DNA of 38,414 nt from an uncultured Bacteroidales bacterium (GTDB taxonomy: Bacteria > Bacteroidota > Bacteroidia > Bacteroidales > Muribaculaceae), in the NCBI GenBank assembly GCA_902796035.1, contig CADBNR010000035.1:1-38414 (forward strand), read 5' to 3'. A program made the position numbers and the translations under genes. Shown piece after piece: positions 7,920 through 16,189 of the stretch (positions are counted from its first letter, which is position 1; each line of letters opens with the position of its first letter). The notes beneath the pieces were generated by a model. It saw only the letters and a list, made by a program, of their open reading frames with translations. It searched no databases and was not told the DNA's origin.

Positions 7920-9910
7920 AACAGGTAAACCAGGTAAAATCAGGAGCGGAGTTCATAAACCGTCGCGCCCACCGCGAATCGCACGACCGCTGTCTGTGGG
8001 AGGCGCGCATGCGTCGCGACAAGGTGGCCTCCACCATTCCCGAATGGGAGGAGATGCGCAAGCTCGCATCCGAGATTAAACAGCATACGCTCACGAATCT
8101 TGACCGCTATCTGGACCGGTTCATAGCCAACGCGGAGGCCAACGGCATCCACGTGCATCGGGCCCGCGACGCCAAGGAGCATAACGAGATAATCCTCGAC
8201 ATATTCCGCAGTCACGGCGTCCGCACCGTTACCAAAGGGAAGTCCATGACCATGGACGAATGTGGCATGCGCGAGTATATGGAAGCTCATGGCATCGAAA
8301 TATACGAGGCGGACTTAGGCGAACGCATACAGCAGCTGGACCGGCAGCGGCCATCGCACATCGTCATGCCGGCCATCCATAAGCTGCGCAGCGACGTGGC
8401 CGAGCTGTTCGCCCGCACCCTCGGCTCGGATCCGGATATCGACGATCCGCATTACCTTAACGGCGTGATGCGCGCCGACATGCGCCCGCGATATGTCAAG
8501 GCCGACGCAGGAATGACGGGCGTAAACTTCGGAATCGCCGAGACAGGGGGCATCGTGGTATGCACCAACGAGGGCAACGCCGACATCAGCTCCACCCTCC
8601 CGCCGCTGTATGTGGCCACCATGGGAATGGAGAAGGTGATACCGCGCCAGAGCGACCTGCCGCTGTTCATCCGGCTTCTGTCACGCAGCGCACTGGGCCT
8701 GGACATGACACAGTACACCTCGCACTTCCACGGGCCGCGACCGGGACAGGAGATGCACCTGATCATCCTGGACAACGGGCGCTCCGAACGCCTCGCATCG
8801 CCCGACTACTGGCAGGTGTTGAAGTGCATACGCTGCGGCGCATGCATGAACACATGCCCCGTGTTCCGACGCACGTCGGGCATCAGCTACGACGCCACGT
8901 ATATGGGTCCCATCGGCATCGTGCTCGAACCGAGCTACGATCTGTATAAGTACGCGCGCCTGCCATATTCCTGCACGCATTGCGGTTCGTGCGGCAACGT
9001 CTGCCCCGTCAAGGTGCCCATCCCTGAGCTGGTGTTCTACTGGCGCAGCGAGGTAGTGAAGCATGGCTACGGCCAGCCGTCGCACAACATCGAGCAGGCC
9101 ATGGCCGTGCCGATGCTGAAAAGCAGCACCAACCTCGCCATGGCCGAGAAGGTAGGTCTCTGGGCCCTCCGCAATATGCCCAAGGCCCTGACCGAATCGC
9201 GCCTCAATCCCTGGGCCATCGACCACACCAACCCCGAGCCTCCCAAAGAGACCTTCCGCCAATACTACGCCCGCGTCATCGCCCCGCAGACGCAGGCAGC
9301 GGCTGCCACCAGCGCCCCCACCCCGCAGGAAGCAGCCCCCACCCCGCAGGCAATAGGCGCCTCCTCCTTCCCGCTCCCTGACGTCCCCATGTATCCCTGG
9401 CCCGGCGACCCGTTGGCCGGCTTCATCTCGCACCTGGAAGGCTTTGACGGCAAAGCCGTCAAGTTCGCCACGCGCGCCGAGGCGCTGCGCTGGCTCGCCA
9501 CGCAGCCCGAAATGGCCCCGAGTCAGAATGCCGTCTACTACACCCTCGACGACGTGACCGGTAATTTCGGAGAAAAGGACCTTACCGACCTTCGTAACGC
9601 CGAGAAGATCAACACCTGCGTCACCGAGGCCGAAATGGGCGTAGGTGAAATGGGATCGGTATGGGTCACCGACCGCACGCTTCGGCATCCCGCATGCGCG
9701 CTGATGTCGCGACACCTGTTCGTGCTGCTGGACGCCTCCAAGATTGTTGGCGGTCTGCATCAGGCTTACGCCAGGCTCAGCCTGCGCAATCAGCAATACG
9801 GCTCCTTCTTCACCGGCCCGTCCGCTACCGCCGACATCGAGGCAGTGCACATCACCGGCGCACAGGGCCCCCTCTCCATGACCGTATTGTTATACAATTG
9901 CAAGCAATAA
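7916..9910 (+). CDS. LutB-LutC fusion protein (lactate utilisation)
   Basis: This 664-residue protein joins two subunits usually encoded separately. Residues 1-460 match LutB/YkgF: a LUD domain, then two 4Fe-4S motifs, CIRCGACMNTCPV (from Cys304) and CTHCGSCGNVCPVK (from Cys353). A proline/alanine-rich linker near 460-485 contains a duplicated APTPQ unit, encoded by a 21-base direct repeat near 9314-9355. Residues 490-664 match LutC/YkgG, a second LUD domain ending in DIEAVHITGAQGPLSMTVLL. With lutA, which it overlaps by four bases, it should form the complete lactate oxidation complex. All eight cluster cysteines are present. The order lutA-lutB-lutC is conserved; the fusion is the unusual part. 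Confidence 0.88.
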   Translation: MKQVNQVKSGAEFINRRAHRESHDRCLWEARMRRDKVASTIPEWEEMRKLASEIKQHTLTNLDRYLDRFIANAEANGIHVHRARDAKEHNEIILDIFRSHGVRTVTKGKSMTMDECGMREYMEAHGIEIYEADLGERIQQLDRQRPSHIVMPAIHKLRSDVAELFARTLGSDPDIDDPHYLNGVMRADMRPRYVKADAGMTGVNFGIAETGGIVVCTNEGNADISSTLPPLYVATMGMEKVIPRQSDLPLFIRLLSRSALGLDMTQYTSHFHGPRPGQEMHLIILDNGRSERLASPDYWQVLKCIRCGACMNTCPVFRRTSGISYDATYMGPIGIVLEPSYDLYKYARLPYSCTHCGSCGNVCPVKVPIPELVFYWRSEVVKHGYGQPSHNIEQAMAVPMLKSSTNLAMAEKVGLWALRNMPKALTESRLNPWAIDHTNPEPPKETFRQYYARVIAPQTQAAAATSAPTPQEAAPTPQAIGASSFPLPDVPMYPWPGDPLAGFISHLEGFDGKAVKFATRAEALRWLATQPEMAPSQNAVYYTLDDVTGNFGEKDLTDLRNAEKINTCVTEAEMGVGEMGSVWVTDRTLRHPACALMSRHLFVLLDASKIVGGLHQAYARLSLRNQQYGSFFTGPSATADIEAVHITGAQGPLSMTVLLYNCKQ

Positions 9911-9927
9911 CTATAAAATAATATGTT

Positions 9928-10278
9928 ATGAATACAAAGCAAAGAACCTATCTTGTCAGTTTCCGCAACAGCGACAAATATCTTGTACGGTTTGACGGCA
10001 CCAAGGAGGAATTGGAGCAGTCCCCGCAGTTCAAGGCCATCGAGTAGAAGATAGCCACCTATATGCAGCAGCACTTCGCCACGGATCGCGAAATCGACAA
10101 ACTCACCGTTCCGGATATAGAAGAAGTGGAGGATCCCTCCAGATATGACTGCTATCAGACTCTCGACCTCACGGCAGTCGACAGTCTCAAGCAATCCCTG
10201 ACGCGCGAAGCCAAAAACATTCTCGACCAGAAGCAGATGGACCGCAACGCCCCCTTCGACGATATAAAACCTTACTAA
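9928..10278 (+). pseudogene. Small conserved-looking protein interrupted by in-frame TAG
   Basis: From ATG 9928 the frame reads MNTKQRTYLVSFRNSDKYLV, then RFDGTKEELEQSPQFKAIE. It then meets a TAG at 10045-10047 and continues in the same frame as KIATYMQQHFATDREIDKLT... to a TAA at 10276-10278. Composition and codon use are continuous across the stop, and IE-x-KIATY reads as one helix. A single substitution (GAG or AAG to TAG) in a roughly 116-residue cytoplasmic protein is therefore the simplest explanation. An internal ATG at 10063 could start a 71-residue C-terminal product. No function is recognised. It follows the lut genes by 17 bases and may share their transcript, ending at the terminator just downstream. 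Confidence 0.6.
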
Positions 10279-10281
10279 AAA

Positions 10282-10314
10282 GAAAGCCGGGACCCGACAC
10301 GAGCCCCGGCTTTC
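10282..10314. terminator. Bidirectional terminator between convergent genes
   Basis: A 10-bp stem (GAAAGCCGGG at 10282-10291, CCCGGCTTTC at 10305-10314) lies four bases after the plus-strand stop at 10278 and about 25 bases beyond the minus-strand gene ending at 10339. On the minus strand the stem runs into a T-rich tail (TTTTTAG). On the plus strand the tail is only TTTCGCTTTC. It should stop the glucan PUL transcript and, more weakly, the lut transcript. Confidence 0.75.
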
Positions 10315-10338
10315 GCTTTCCATATATTTTGAGTCCTA

Positions 10339-12384
10339 TCAGCGCACTACGTACTTGCGGCCACCGGCCACATAGATGCCGGCAGGCAGGTTGATGATGT
10401 CCATTACCTTGGCGTCGCGCAGCACGCGCACACCCTGCAGGTTGTAAACGTCCACGATAGTGTCAGGCGTAACGTCGATAGCCTCGACACCGGTCGGAGT
10501 CTTGGCGACCTCGCTGCCCATCACCTTCATTTCCTTCAGCTTGATACCCCATACGGTTGCAGCAGTCTTGGTTTCCAGCTTGACAGTCTGAGCGGGAATC
10601 GTAGAGAAGTCCGCGTTGTACAGGTTCTTGCGGGGTGTCAGATTCGGACCTCCGACACCGTCGTTTACAGTGAATACCTTAGGCTCGGCTGCGGCTTTCT
10701 GCATTGCGCCGGCTGCGGCGGCAGGAGTCAGAGTCACAGTGTACTCCTTGGCCGAGGCACCTTCCCATACTAACTGAACTGCCTGAATCTCATATTCCTT
10801 CTCCAGCGTTACCGTCACGTAGTGCTCCGCTCCTGTTTCGGGAGCCCATTCGATCTGTGTTCCTTCGTTACCGTCGAATGCGAGCGCGGCATCCACATCA
10901 CCGTCAGCCTCGTAAGTTGCATTGATGGCATGTACGCCCTGTGCATCGCTGTCAAGGAAGCACTCCAACGCAATGTTGCTTGTTGCTGTTCCACAGGTGG
11001 CGGTTATATTGCCGATTCCCTTAGCCGTAGCGGTCAGGACACCGTCAACCAAAGTAAACGGAGCCGCTACTGTGCAGTCGGCTGCTTTCTCCACCAGATA
11101 ATGACCGTTGTTGTCCTTAACGATAGAACTTACATTATAAGATTCATTCACGACCATGGCATCGGGAAGGCCATTGATTTCAATGCTTGCCGGATCAGTG
11201 TAGGCTACTGCATCATTCTCCAGGCCGGTCCTATAGCCATATACATCCAATCTTGTATCACCGCCGTCGTATGCAGGGAAATAATATACATACAATTGTG
11301 CGTCCTCATCGAATGTTGCGGCCGTGGTGTATGTGAATTTACCATCCACATTCGTCATCACCTCTATCTTGTCATGACCTTGCACGCACACATTAGCCTT
11401 CCATACCAGGCCCACGATATTGCCCTGACAATGAGGAACAGCCTGTATTGTAACCGTGCCGTCCACATTATAGCTGATTGCAGTTTCAATTGATACGGGG
11501 ATGGAACGACGTGATGTCGCAGGATCTTCACCTGCCAGATATGCATTATTGATAAATCCATCCTTGATGGTGTGCCATACCTTGGCAGCTGTAGCGTCAC
11601 GGTTGGTCTTAAACTCCACTTTTACCTCCTTGCCTGTATAGTCCTGACCGTCCTTGGTGGCCACGGCCTTCATCGTGTAGGAATAATCGGTGGAGGGTGT
11701 CAGGTCGGTCAAAGCGATGGGAGAAGCCGTGGCTTCGGCATCGTTCAGATATACCTTGACTGTGGCGCCTGTCAGTTCTTCGGGCAGAGTAACCTCGTAG
11801 GCAATCTCGGCGGAATTGGCGGTTATGTTCTGAGCCTTGGTAGTAAGTTTAGGCAGAATTTCCTTTACCGGTTTTTCATTCGCAGCTCCGAACTTATAAC
11901 CATCTATAGCCTGATTTACTACCCCTCCACTTTCATACGGAAAATAGAAATGCAGCGGCGCGACAGTATTTCCAAGTTCAAAAGTGGGATTGTCAGGCGA
12001 CACCCAGGTATATGAGCCATCTTCATTTTTAACAGCGGTTGTCCAGCCGCCACCGCCTATCTGCATCTGGAGCACTGCAAGACCGGGCACCTTGTCCAGT
12101 CCCTCAATTGTAGCGTCTACCTGCAGGTGATTGTTCTCCAACGCCGTAAGACTATAGTCGAACGTTACGGCGAGATCTCCGGAAGTCCATTCGGCATTGC
12201 CATACCACTTGTTGCCGTAAGCATAGTCGGAGGCGTTTTCGCCTTCGGCGCGTAGAGTGTTGGTCACTTCTGGTTCGGACTGCCGGCCATCTGTAGAGGA
12301 TGCCTGCCGGGAAACGTTGCCCGTCACGCCGGCTGTGGCCATCAGTCCACCAAGCAGCAGCGCTGTCAGTAAAATTTTCTTCAT
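10339..12384 (-). CDS. Secreted multimodular protein, last gene of the glucan PUL
   Basis: This 681-residue protein begins with a signal peptide (MKKILLTALLLGGLMATAG). Two related modules of about 110 residues sit near 54-170 and 270-385; both end in a YFP...DGYKFG / YFPAYDGGDTRLDVYGYRTG pattern and look like an internal duplication. An FN3-like domain lies between them (NSAEIAYEVTLPEELTGATV). A discoidin/F5-8C-like segment near 480-600 contains AALAFDGNEGTQIEWAP and HYVTVTLEKEYEIQAVQLVW, a common carbohydrate-binding fold. The C-terminus (VDVYNLQGVRVL...LPAGIYVAGGRKYVVR) is T9SS-like. No glycosidase motif is seen, so a surface glycan-binding role is likely. It starts 35 bases after the GH128 gene and ends the operon. 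Confidence 0.7.
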   Translation of the reverse strand: MKKILLTALLLGGLMATAGVTGNVSRQASSTDGRQSEPEVTNTLRAEGENASDYAYGNKWYGNAEWTSGDLAVTFDYSLTALENNHLQVDATIEGLDKVPGLAVLQMQIGGGGWTTAVKNEDGSYTWVSPDNPTFELGNTVAPLHFYFPYESGGVVNQAIDGYKFGAANEKPVKEILPKLTTKAQNITANSAEIAYEVTLPEELTGATVKVYLNDAEATASPIALTDLTPSTDYSYTMKAVATKDGQDYTGKEVKVEFKTNRDATAAKVWHTIKDGFINNAYLAGEDPATSRRSIPVSIETAISYNVDGTVTIQAVPHCQGNIVGLVWKANVCVQGHDKIEVMTNVDGKFTYTTAATFDEDAQLYVYYFPAYDGGDTRLDVYGYRTGLENDAVAYTDPASIEINGLPDAMVVNESYNVSSIVKDNNGHYLVEKAADCTVAAPFTLVDGVLTATAKGIGNITATCGTATSNIALECFLDSDAQGVHAINATYEADGDVDAALAFDGNEGTQIEWAPETGAEHYVTVTLEKEYEIQAVQLVWEGASAKEYTVTLTPAAAAGAMQKAAAEPKVFTVNDGVGGPNLTPRKNLYNADFSTIPAQTVKLETKTAATVWGIKLKEMKVMGSEVAKTPTGVEAIDVTPDTIVDVYNLQGVRVLRDAKVMDIINLPAGIYVAGGRKYVVR

Positions 12385-12418
12385 GGTTAAAATTGTTATT
12401 GATGATTGTTAACTATTA

Positions 12419-13882
12419 TCACTTTATCAGAACTTTGCGATTGTCGATAATGTAGAGGCCGGGGGCAAGTCCGTCGATGGCTGTGGCTGGGTCTACGTTG
12501 CGTTTCAACATCACACCTTGCATGTTGTACACATTCACTTTAGTTAAGGTTTCCATAGCCACACCCTCCACGGCTCCGGTGCCTTCGGCATAGAGGCCTA
12601 CGCGCGAAATCCTGATTCCGCTGGGCTGATACGGCGCTGCGTCGGCAAGTCGCAGTGTCACATGTCCCGAGGGCAACGTCACATTGATGGCACGCGCCTC
12701 GTACTTCTCGTCGGAGTTGGGCAGAGTCATTTTTACCACGTCGGTCAGGTCGGTCACCTCGTCTCCGTTCACAAGCTGCACCTTAAGCTGCGGGTCGAAA
12801 CGCACGGGTTCGCCCATACCTGCCACAGTCAGTTTCAGGTCATACCTGCCGGCCTCGGGCACATCAAACTGCCAGTCTACGGTCGATCCTGAATTAAAAC
12901 GGCTTATCTCAATCGGTTTTGCGCAACCGGCGTCATTGCCGGGATATAGTTCGATTGCGTTCGACGCTACATAATCCACTGCCGGGAACTCGGTGCCGAC
13001 GGCGTTCCATACCTCCCTGTCGAAATCGCTCATGTAGCAGTACACCATTCCCTGAGGCGACAGCCGGCGCTCGTCGTAACCCGTCTGGGGTATGATCAGA
13101 CCATAGTTCGGTCCCTTGTTGCTGTTGTAGCCGCCCTTTGCCTTGAACCACGCATATTTGTGAATCCATGGAGTAGTCTCAAGCCATTCCAGAGCCTGGG
13201 TCATGAAGTTTATCTGAGTAGACGGGGTCACCGACGAATTCTGATTGCCGGCCTCGGGCCAGTAGCAGAACTCCGTCACCCACACATCCTTGCCATATTT
13301 GTCATGGAACTTTGTGGCCAGATCCGTCAGCACGCCGTAACCGCCATACACATGGATAGCCGTGTAATCGAAAGCGTCCGGTCCCACTAAGGCCACGAAC
13401 TCGTCCATCCACTTGCAGGGATCCTGATAAGGCGCGTTGGGCGAATAGTTTAGTGCCGGAGCCACAAGCTTCAGGTTCAGTTCCCGGGCCAGGGCCTGCA
13501 CCGCGGGCCAATGGCCGGCGGCCACCTCGGGCGTCATATTGGCCTGTTGGGTAAAGTTCGGCTCGTTGAAGCCCAACAGATATTTGCACTCGGGGTGAGT
13601 CTTGACATACTCGCGGATCTTGTCGGCGTTATAGTTGGCGTTCCAGCACATCGGCACGAAATCGATTCCCTCGTAGGCCTCCACCTGTCCGCTCACGCCG
13701 GCGGAGGGAGTATTGGCCCAGTTGTAGTACCAGCTCACGCCGGGCTTGACGGCATCCAGCTCCACGGCCAGCGAGAACTTGTTCTCGCCCACGCCGCGCT
13801 TCGGACTCTTGCCCCATGCCGGAGCTGACGCCATACACGTCAGCACCACGCCTGCCAATAATATTGATGTCGTTCTTTTCAT
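12419..13882 (-). CDS. GH128-like endo-beta-1,3-glucanase with CBM6-like domain
   Basis: This 487-residue protein has a signal peptide (MKRTTSILLAGVVLTCMASAPAWG). Residues 35-300 match the GH128/Asl1 TIM-barrel pattern: GVSWYYNWANTP, VPMCWN, LLGFNEPNF with Glu107 as probable acid/base, and DVWVTEFCYWPE with Glu204 as probable nucleophile. GH128 enzymes cleave beta-1,3-glucans. Residues 310-425 resemble CBM6 (STVDWQFDVPEAGRYDLKL ... PSGIRISRVGLYAEG). The end (VNVYNMQGVMLK...LAPGLYIIDNRKVLIK) is a T9SS-type tail. There is no lipobox, so it is probably secreted or T9SS-anchored rather than a lipoprotein. Its start overlaps the GH16 stop by four bases. Confidence 0.82.
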   Translation of the reverse strand: MKRTTSILLAGVVLTCMASAPAWGKSPKRGVGENKFSLAVELDAVKPGVSWYYNWANTPSAGVSGQVEAYEGIDFVPMCWNANYNADKIREYVKTHPECKYLLGFNEPNFTQQANMTPEVAAGHWPAVQALARELNLKLVAPALNYSPNAPYQDPCKWMDEFVALVGPDAFDYTAIHVYGGYGVLTDLATKFHDKYGKDVWVTEFCYWPEAGNQNSSVTPSTQINFMTQALEWLETTPWIHKYAWFKAKGGYNSNKGPNYGLIIPQTGYDERRLSPQGMVYCYMSDFDREVWNAVGTEFPAVDYVASNAIELYPGNDAGCAKPIEISRFNSGSTVDWQFDVPEAGRYDLKLTVAGMGEPVRFDPQLKVQLVNGDEVTDLTDVVKMTLPNSDEKYEARAINVTLPSGHVTLRLADAAPYQPSGIRISRVGLYAEGTGAVEGVAMETLTKVNVYNMQGVMLKRNVDPATAIDGLAPGLYIIDNRKVLIK

Positions 13883-15063
13883 AACATTTCCTTGAGTATG
13901 GTTTTATTTCCGTAATCGTCGCGCGCGCTCAGAATCACCAAACCGCGCCCCATGCGCGACAGGTCGAGTGTATCGCGGCCGGCGCCCATCAGGCGTCCGG
14001 AGGCGTCGAATGCCTTCAGGTCGGCCCCTTCGCAGTTGGCATGGCCCGATTCGATACGTATCTTCAGATTGCCGGCAAGACTCGGGCTTATCACACCCGA
14101 CCCCTCGATATCATCGCCCGGAACCGTCATGCTTATCGATTCGTCGCCGTTGCCTTTCTGATACACCTTCACATAGTTCACATACATCGAGGCCTGATGG
14201 TTGTTTTCATCGTTCAGAGCGGTGATGCCGGCGGCATCGTGGATGCCGGGGAAGTTGCCTCCCACCGCCACGTTGAACAGCAAGAAATTCTCCTTATGGA
14301 AGTAATTGCCCGGCGAATTGGCGTCATCGGGACTATCCTGCGTGATGTTCATCTGGAAGTATGGAGTCTGCCTGGGCGTCTTGTCGAGGTCCACGTACAT
14401 GCGCACCTTGTTCTCGTCCCATACCACGGTGAATATGTGGAACTCGCCGTCCTGCAGCGAATAGCTTTTGGTGTTGTCGTGTGCATACGAGCATGCAGGC
14501 CAGCCCTGGCCCCAGTGCATGGCGCCGTTGAAGTACCGGTCCTGTGTGCCGGGACCGAAGGCATTCTGATGGCCCATCTCCACTATGTCGGTCTCGCCGC
14601 TCTTGGGCCAGCCCACCTCCTTGTGGTCGTTGCCCATCATCCAGAATGCCGGCCACAGGCCATTGGCCGTATTAGGCATCCGGATGGCGGCCTCTATCTT
14701 GCCATGCTTGAAGGCGAACAGTTTTTGAGTGTTGACTCGGCCCGAAGTGAACTCCTTGCCCTGATAGTTCTCGCGAATCGCCGTCAATATCAGACAGCCG
14801 TTGCCTTGGCCGTCGTCGCCCACACGCACGTTGCATTCACGGTCGGTGTAGTACTGCAGCTCAGCGTTTCCTCCGCCGTTGCCGTTCACCTCCACGTTCC
14901 ATCGGTTGCGGTTCAGTTCCGTGCCGTCAAACAGGTCCTGCCACACCAGACGGTATCCGTCGGTCTCTCCCGTGCCGTTCTGGCTCTCCGTGGCCTGACA
15001 CTGTGCGCCTGAAACACCGGCCAGCATCACGGCTATTCCGGTTCCCAGTATCTTGTGTATCAT
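13879..15063 (-). CDS. GH16 endo-beta-1,3-glucanase (laminarinase-like)
   Basis: This 394-residue protein has a signal peptide ending near GVSGAQC. The cysteine context does not fit a lipobox. The GH16 catalytic motif is intact: SGETDIVEMG with Glu157 (nucleophile), Asp159 and Glu162 (acid/base), the ExDxxE arrangement of the laminarinase/lichenase branch. Supporting blocks are LVWQDLFDGTELNRNRW, LWPAFWMMG, FHIFTVVWDENKVRMYVD and FLLFNVAVGGNFPG. It should cut internal beta-1,3 (or mixed-linkage) glucan bonds outside the cell. A weak tail (LKAFDASGRLMG...) resembles the sorting domains of its neighbours. It pairs with GH128, whose start it overlaps by four bases. Confidence in family is high; substrate range is inferred from context. 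Confidence 0.9.
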   Translation of the reverse strand: MIHKILGTGIAVMLAGVSGAQCQATESQNGTGETDGYRLVWQDLFDGTELNRNRWNVEVNGNGGGNAELQYYTDRECNVRVGDDGQGNGCLILTAIRENYQGKEFTSGRVNTQKLFAFKHGKIEAAIRMPNTANGLWPAFWMMGNDHKEVGWPKSGETDIVEMGHQNAFGPGTQDRYFNGAMHWGQGWPACSYAHDNTKSYSLQDGEFHIFTVVWDENKVRMYVDLDKTPRQTPYFQMNITQDSPDDANSPGNYFHKENFLLFNVAVGGNFPGIHDAAGITALNDENNHQASMYVNYVKVYQKGNGDESISMTVPGDDIEGSGVISPSLAGNLKIRIESGHANCEGADLKAFDASGRLMGAGRDTLDLSRMGRGLVILSARDDYGNKTILKEML

Positions 15064-15116
15064 AATTCGTTTAGCCCTTGGCTCTTATTAATTCTTTATT
15101 GTTTTTGGTATCCGAA

Positions 15117-15132
15117 GGAGGGTCACCCCTCC
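15117..15132 (-). other. Intergenic hairpin upstream of the GH16 gene
   Basis: In the 89-base gap between the secreted-protein gene and GH16, GGAGGG (15117-15122) pairs with CCCTCC (15127-15132) around a 4-base loop. The minus strand has no strong T-run after it, so it could be a partial terminator or an mRNA-stabilising hairpin that lowers enzyme expression relative to SusC/D. Function is inferred from position only. Confidence 0.35.
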
Positions 15133-15152
15133 CCCGGACTATGATCGGGAAC

Positions 15153-16073
15153 TTACTTTACGACTATTTTCTTGGCCTGGTTGCCGCTCTTGGCAACGTA
15201 AACGCCCTTTGCGAGGTTGCTCAGACCCAGTGTTGTGCCTGCAGTCTTCTTCACCAGCTGGCCGCCTAAGTTATACAGCTCGATGCCGTTGGCGCCTGCC
15301 ACGTTCACGGTATTGGCGGTCACTACCCACTCTGCCTCGTCAGCGCTGATGCCGTTGATGCCGCTGCCGTCGCCGAGCTGATAGAAATAGATCGCGTCAA
15401 ATGCGAAGGCCTGACCTGTAACGCCACCGGCCAGGAACGACATGATGTTGCCCTTCCACTCCTTTACGGCCTTCCAGTCGAAAGTGGGATACAGTTTCTT
15501 GAGGTCGCTGAAGCTGATGTCGATACCCTGCCAGTCGTCGCCGGCCTTGGGACCCACTGCGGGGAAGATAGCGCCGTTGTCGTTGAACGCATCACCGAGG
15601 GCTACCTTGGCGGGCTGGCTTCCCATGTCCCCGCCGTCGGCAACGATGATGGCGATGGATGCGGGGGCTGTACCCGGCGACATGTATGCGATGTGGAAAC
15701 GGGTGTCGGCATTCCACCACTCTGTGTTGATAGCCGTGCAGTTGTAACCTGCGCCCGACCAGCCTAAGGTTCCTACCGTGAACGATGCGTAGCCGTCGAA
15801 ATGGTCTCCCACACCGGGATTGGTAGCGTCACCGGCCTGCAGCGTGTTGTCCCATACCCACAGATTGTTGTCTGCGTCATTGGGGGCTGCGGATGTCACG
15901 TTGGCGCCCTGTGCCTCGAACTTTGCCAATGCACCCTCATCCAGTGCGACAGGCATTACCTGGCTCACTTTCCCCTTGGCGAGTACGGTCTCCACGGTGG
16001 GATTACAGGTGTACTGTGCGCTTGTGCTCAGAGCGGCCAGAGCGGCTGCTGCTATTAATGTAATCTTCTGCAT
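15153..16073 (-). CDS. Secreted PUL protein, probable glycan-binding
   Basis: This 306-residue protein has a signal peptide cut near STSA|QYTC and a T9SS-like end (IELYNLGGQLVKK...LAKGVYVAKSGNQAKKIVVK). Between them is a beta-rich region with many aromatic residues (NLWVWDN, HFDGYASFTVGTLGWSG, NTEWWNADTRFHIAYM, DWQGIDISF), resembling a CBM-type jelly roll that binds sugars through tryptophans. It lies right after SusD, where PULs usually encode a surface glycan-binding protein (SusE/F or SGBP). Unlike classic SGBPs it has no lipobox. No catalytic motif is recognised. The role is inferred from position and aromatic content. Confidence 0.65.
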   Translation of the reverse strand: MQKITLIAAAALAALSTSAQYTCNPTVETVLAKGKVSQVMPVALDEGALAKFEAQGANVTSAAPNDADNNLWVWDNTLQAGDATNPGVGDHFDGYASFTVGTLGWSGAGYNCTAINTEWWNADTRFHIAYMSPGTAPASIAIIVADGGDMGSQPAKVALGDAFNDNGAIFPAVGPKAGDDWQGIDISFSDLKKLYPTFDWKAVKEWKGNIMSFLAGGVTGQAFAFDAIYFYQLGDGSGINGISADEAEWVVTANTVNVAGANGIELYNLGGQLVKKTAGTTLGLSNLAKGVYVAKSGNQAKKIVVK

Positions 16074-16189
16074 TGTCTTTAGTTTTTAAAGGTTAATTTA
16101 TTAGCGTTCAGTTAGTTTTCATACTGTTCGGTCAGCCTGCGGATCGCAAGACCCGCAAACCGTAATTGTATATTTATGAGGCAATTGGA

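Noticed and set aside
8681-9850. Long minus-strand ORF (389 codons) opposite the lutB-lutC fusion
   Set aside because: Antisense shadow; the plus strand has intact 4Fe-4S and LUD motifs.
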